Below the pieces are notes generated by a model. The model searched no databases, was not told where the DNA came from, and worked only from the letters and a program-made list of their open reading frames with translations. Made by a program: the position numbers and the translations under genes. From contig DASQLD010000204.1 of NCBI GenBank assembly GCA_035630195.1, positions 1 to 7,100 of the forward strand: DNA of 7,100 nt, given 5' to 3'. The first letter of the stretch is position 1; every line of letters starts with the position of its first letter. Origin of the DNA: DASQDN01 sp035630195 (lineage in GTDB: Bacteria; Acidobacteriota; Terriglobia; Bryobacterales; Bryobacteraceae). This document shows, one piece after another, positions 5,982 through 7,100 of this stretch.

Positions 5982-7100
5982 CGTCGCCGTCCTCCGCCCA
6001 TTGGCATCATCGGGTTGCGTGTGGCTGCCGGTGGCGCAGTACGCCCCGCGCCGGCAGCGGCCTGCGGAACAGCAACCTTGTCGCCAGGCTGCAGCGCGCC
6101 CGATACAACCTCAGTCTTCACGCCATCCGTAACACCCAACCTCACCGGGACCGGCGTCAACTGTGTGCCTGCGATCTTCCACACCGTCGGTCCGCTGCCA
6201 CGGGCATCCGCTGGCCGGAAACGCAGCGCCGCATTCGGTATGGTCACCACATCGCGCTTCTCCGCGACAATCGCCGTGACATTCGCCGTCATTCCGGGCT
6301 TCAACTTCAGCTCCGGATTGTCAACTTGGACAACAGCCGTGTACGTCACAACGTTTTGCAAAGTCTGCGGCGCAAGGCGAATCTGCGAGATCCGACCCTT
6401 GAAATCCTCTGACGGGAACGCATCCACAGTAAATGTCACCCGGCTATCCGGACCCAGTTGTCCAATGTCCGCTTCATCGATGTTCGCCAGCACCTGCATC
6501 TTCCGCAGATCGTTCGCGATCAGGAACAACGTCGGAGCTTGAAAGCTCGCCGCCACCGTCTGACCCACATCCACGTTCCTAGCCACCACCACACCATCGA
6601 TAGGCGCCCGTATAATCGAGTTCTCCAGATTGACCGAAGCCAGTTGTACCGACGCGCCCGCCTGCTGCGCCTGCGCCCGAGCCTGGTTCACCTGCGATCG
6701 CGCTGACTGCGCCTGCGCCTTCGACTGATTCAGTTGCGCAATCGCCTGCTGCAGTTGAGCATTTGCCTGCACTACCGCCGCTTTCGCCGGGTCCACCTGC
6801 TGCCGGGCCGTCACACCCGCGTTGACCATGCTCTCGGTCAGATCGAGATTCCGCTGCGCATCGGCGACAACCGACTTTGCTCGCTCGACATTCGCCTCAT
6901 TGGCCTGCACAGCCGCATCCGCGCTCAACACCGAGTTCTGCGCCGTCTGAATCGCCGCGGTCGCGCTCAACTGATTGGCAGTCGCCTGCGTCACCTGCGC
7001 CTGCAATTGCGACGGATCGAGCTTTGCGATAATCTGCCCCTTCTTCACCGGCGAGTTGTAGTCGACATAGATCTCCGCTACCGTGCCCGATACTTGGCTT
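5978..7100 (-). CDS. MacA/HlyD-family periplasmic adaptor (membrane fusion protein), 5' end outside window
   Basis: A partial gene with 373 codons in view; the start, including any signal peptide or membrane anchor, lies beyond 7100. The frame stays open to the edge and encodes SGTVAEIYVDYNSPVKKGQI, the lipoyl/biotinyl half-motif of adaptors. The GTG at 7048-7046 is therefore internal. Next come a long Ala/Gln-rich alpha-hairpin (about 7000-6630), the second lipoyl half (NSIIRAPIDGVVVARNVDVGQTV, about 6619-6550), a beta-barrel domain (KMQVLANIDEADIGQLGPDSRVTFTVDAFP), the conserved LKLKPGMTANVTAIV near 6300, and a membrane-proximal domain ending in LQPGDKVAVP. Such proteins form a hexameric tube joining a MacB-type permease to a TolC-like outer-membrane channel (family knowledge). 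The C-terminus ends in a Pro/Met/Gly/Arg-rich tail (PMMPMGGGRRR). It is the first visible gene of the efflux operon, and its promoter is outside the window. Confidence 0.95.
   Translation of the reverse strand, partial: SQVSGTVAEIYVDYNSPVKKGQIIAKLDPSQLQAQVTQATANQLSATAAIQTAQNSVLSADAAVQANEANVERAKSVVADAQRNLDLTESMVNAGVTARQQVDPAKAAVVQANAQLQQAIAQLNQSKAQAQSARSQVNQARAQAQQAGASVQLASVNLENSIIRAPIDGVVVARNVDVGQTVAASFQAPTLFLIANDLRKMQVLANIDEADIGQLGPDSRVTFTVDAFPSEDFKGRISQIRLAPQTLQNVVTYTAVVQVDNPELKLKPGMTANVTAIVAEKRDVVTIPNAALRFRPADARGSGPTVWKIAGTQLTPVPVRLGVTDGVKTEVVSGALQPGDKVAVPQAAAGAGRTAPPAATRNPMMPMGGGRRR
5991..5995 (-). promoter_or_regulatory. Internal ribosome binding site for the ATPase gene
   Basis: GGAGG on the minus strand lies 9 nt before the ATPase ATG and overlaps the codons for the Gly/Arg-rich end of the adaptor. 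The need to keep this site may partly explain that tail's composition (inference). Confidence 0.7.

Noticed and set aside
5916..6542. Plus-strand frame opposite the adaptor and ATPase genes
   Set aside because: The product has no family features, and the minus-strand adaptor and ATPase carry full conserved motifs over the same bases.
6630..6780. Possible tandem repeat (Gln/Ala/Ser-rich stretch)
   Set aside because: The similarity comes from the heptad composition of the adaptor's alpha-hairpin. The DNA is not a regular repeat of fixed unit length.

Overview
The window looks like chromosomal DNA of a Gram-negative soil-type bacterium, most plausibly an Acidobacteriota member (Solibacteres/Bryobacter-like). 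The reasons are moderately high GC, a Tat-exported DUF1501 protein next to a formylglycine-generating-enzyme-like protein, a small secreted protein opening with a G-x-W-x-L-N-P-x-K-S-K-F motif, and a MacAB-type export operon. The taxonomic call is an inference from gene content; there is no rRNA or marker gene here.

Left half, plus strand (32-3388): three genes in a row with overlapping ends. They encode a Tat-signal DUF1501 protein, an FGE-sulfatase-domain protein (8-nt overlap with the gene before it) and a DUF763 protein starting with GTG (4-nt GTGA overlap). The overlaps imply one transcript with translational coupling. The first two products look exported, while the third looks like a cytoplasmic, DNA-associated protein, so the grouping is odd. 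The DUF763 protein ends in QLSLF, which matches the consensus of the bacterial sliding-clamp-binding peptide.

Middle (3389-4038): a short intergenic region holds two perfect tandem hairpins (3399-3436). A small secreted protein of unknown function (3488-3940) follows, with a strong AGGAGG ribosome binding site. The 98-nt gap after it (3941-4038) lies between convergent genes and contains only weak inverted repeats.

Right half, minus strand (4039-7100): a three-gene MacAB/YknXYZ-type efflux operon, read right to left. It encodes a periplasmic adaptor (truncated by the window edge), an ABC ATPase and an FtsX/MacB-type permease. Each junction is a 4-nt ATGA overlap with a GGAGG-type site in the end of the preceding gene. 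The ATPase energises the permease, and the adaptor would link it to an outer-membrane channel not seen here.

No tRNA, rRNA, CRISPR array, insertion sequence or phage gene was recognised. I found no convincing novel multi-gene system. The most useful leads are the clamp-binding-like tail on the DUF763 protein, the paired hairpins at 3399-3436, and the FGE-like protein that lacks the canonical catalytic cysteine pair.
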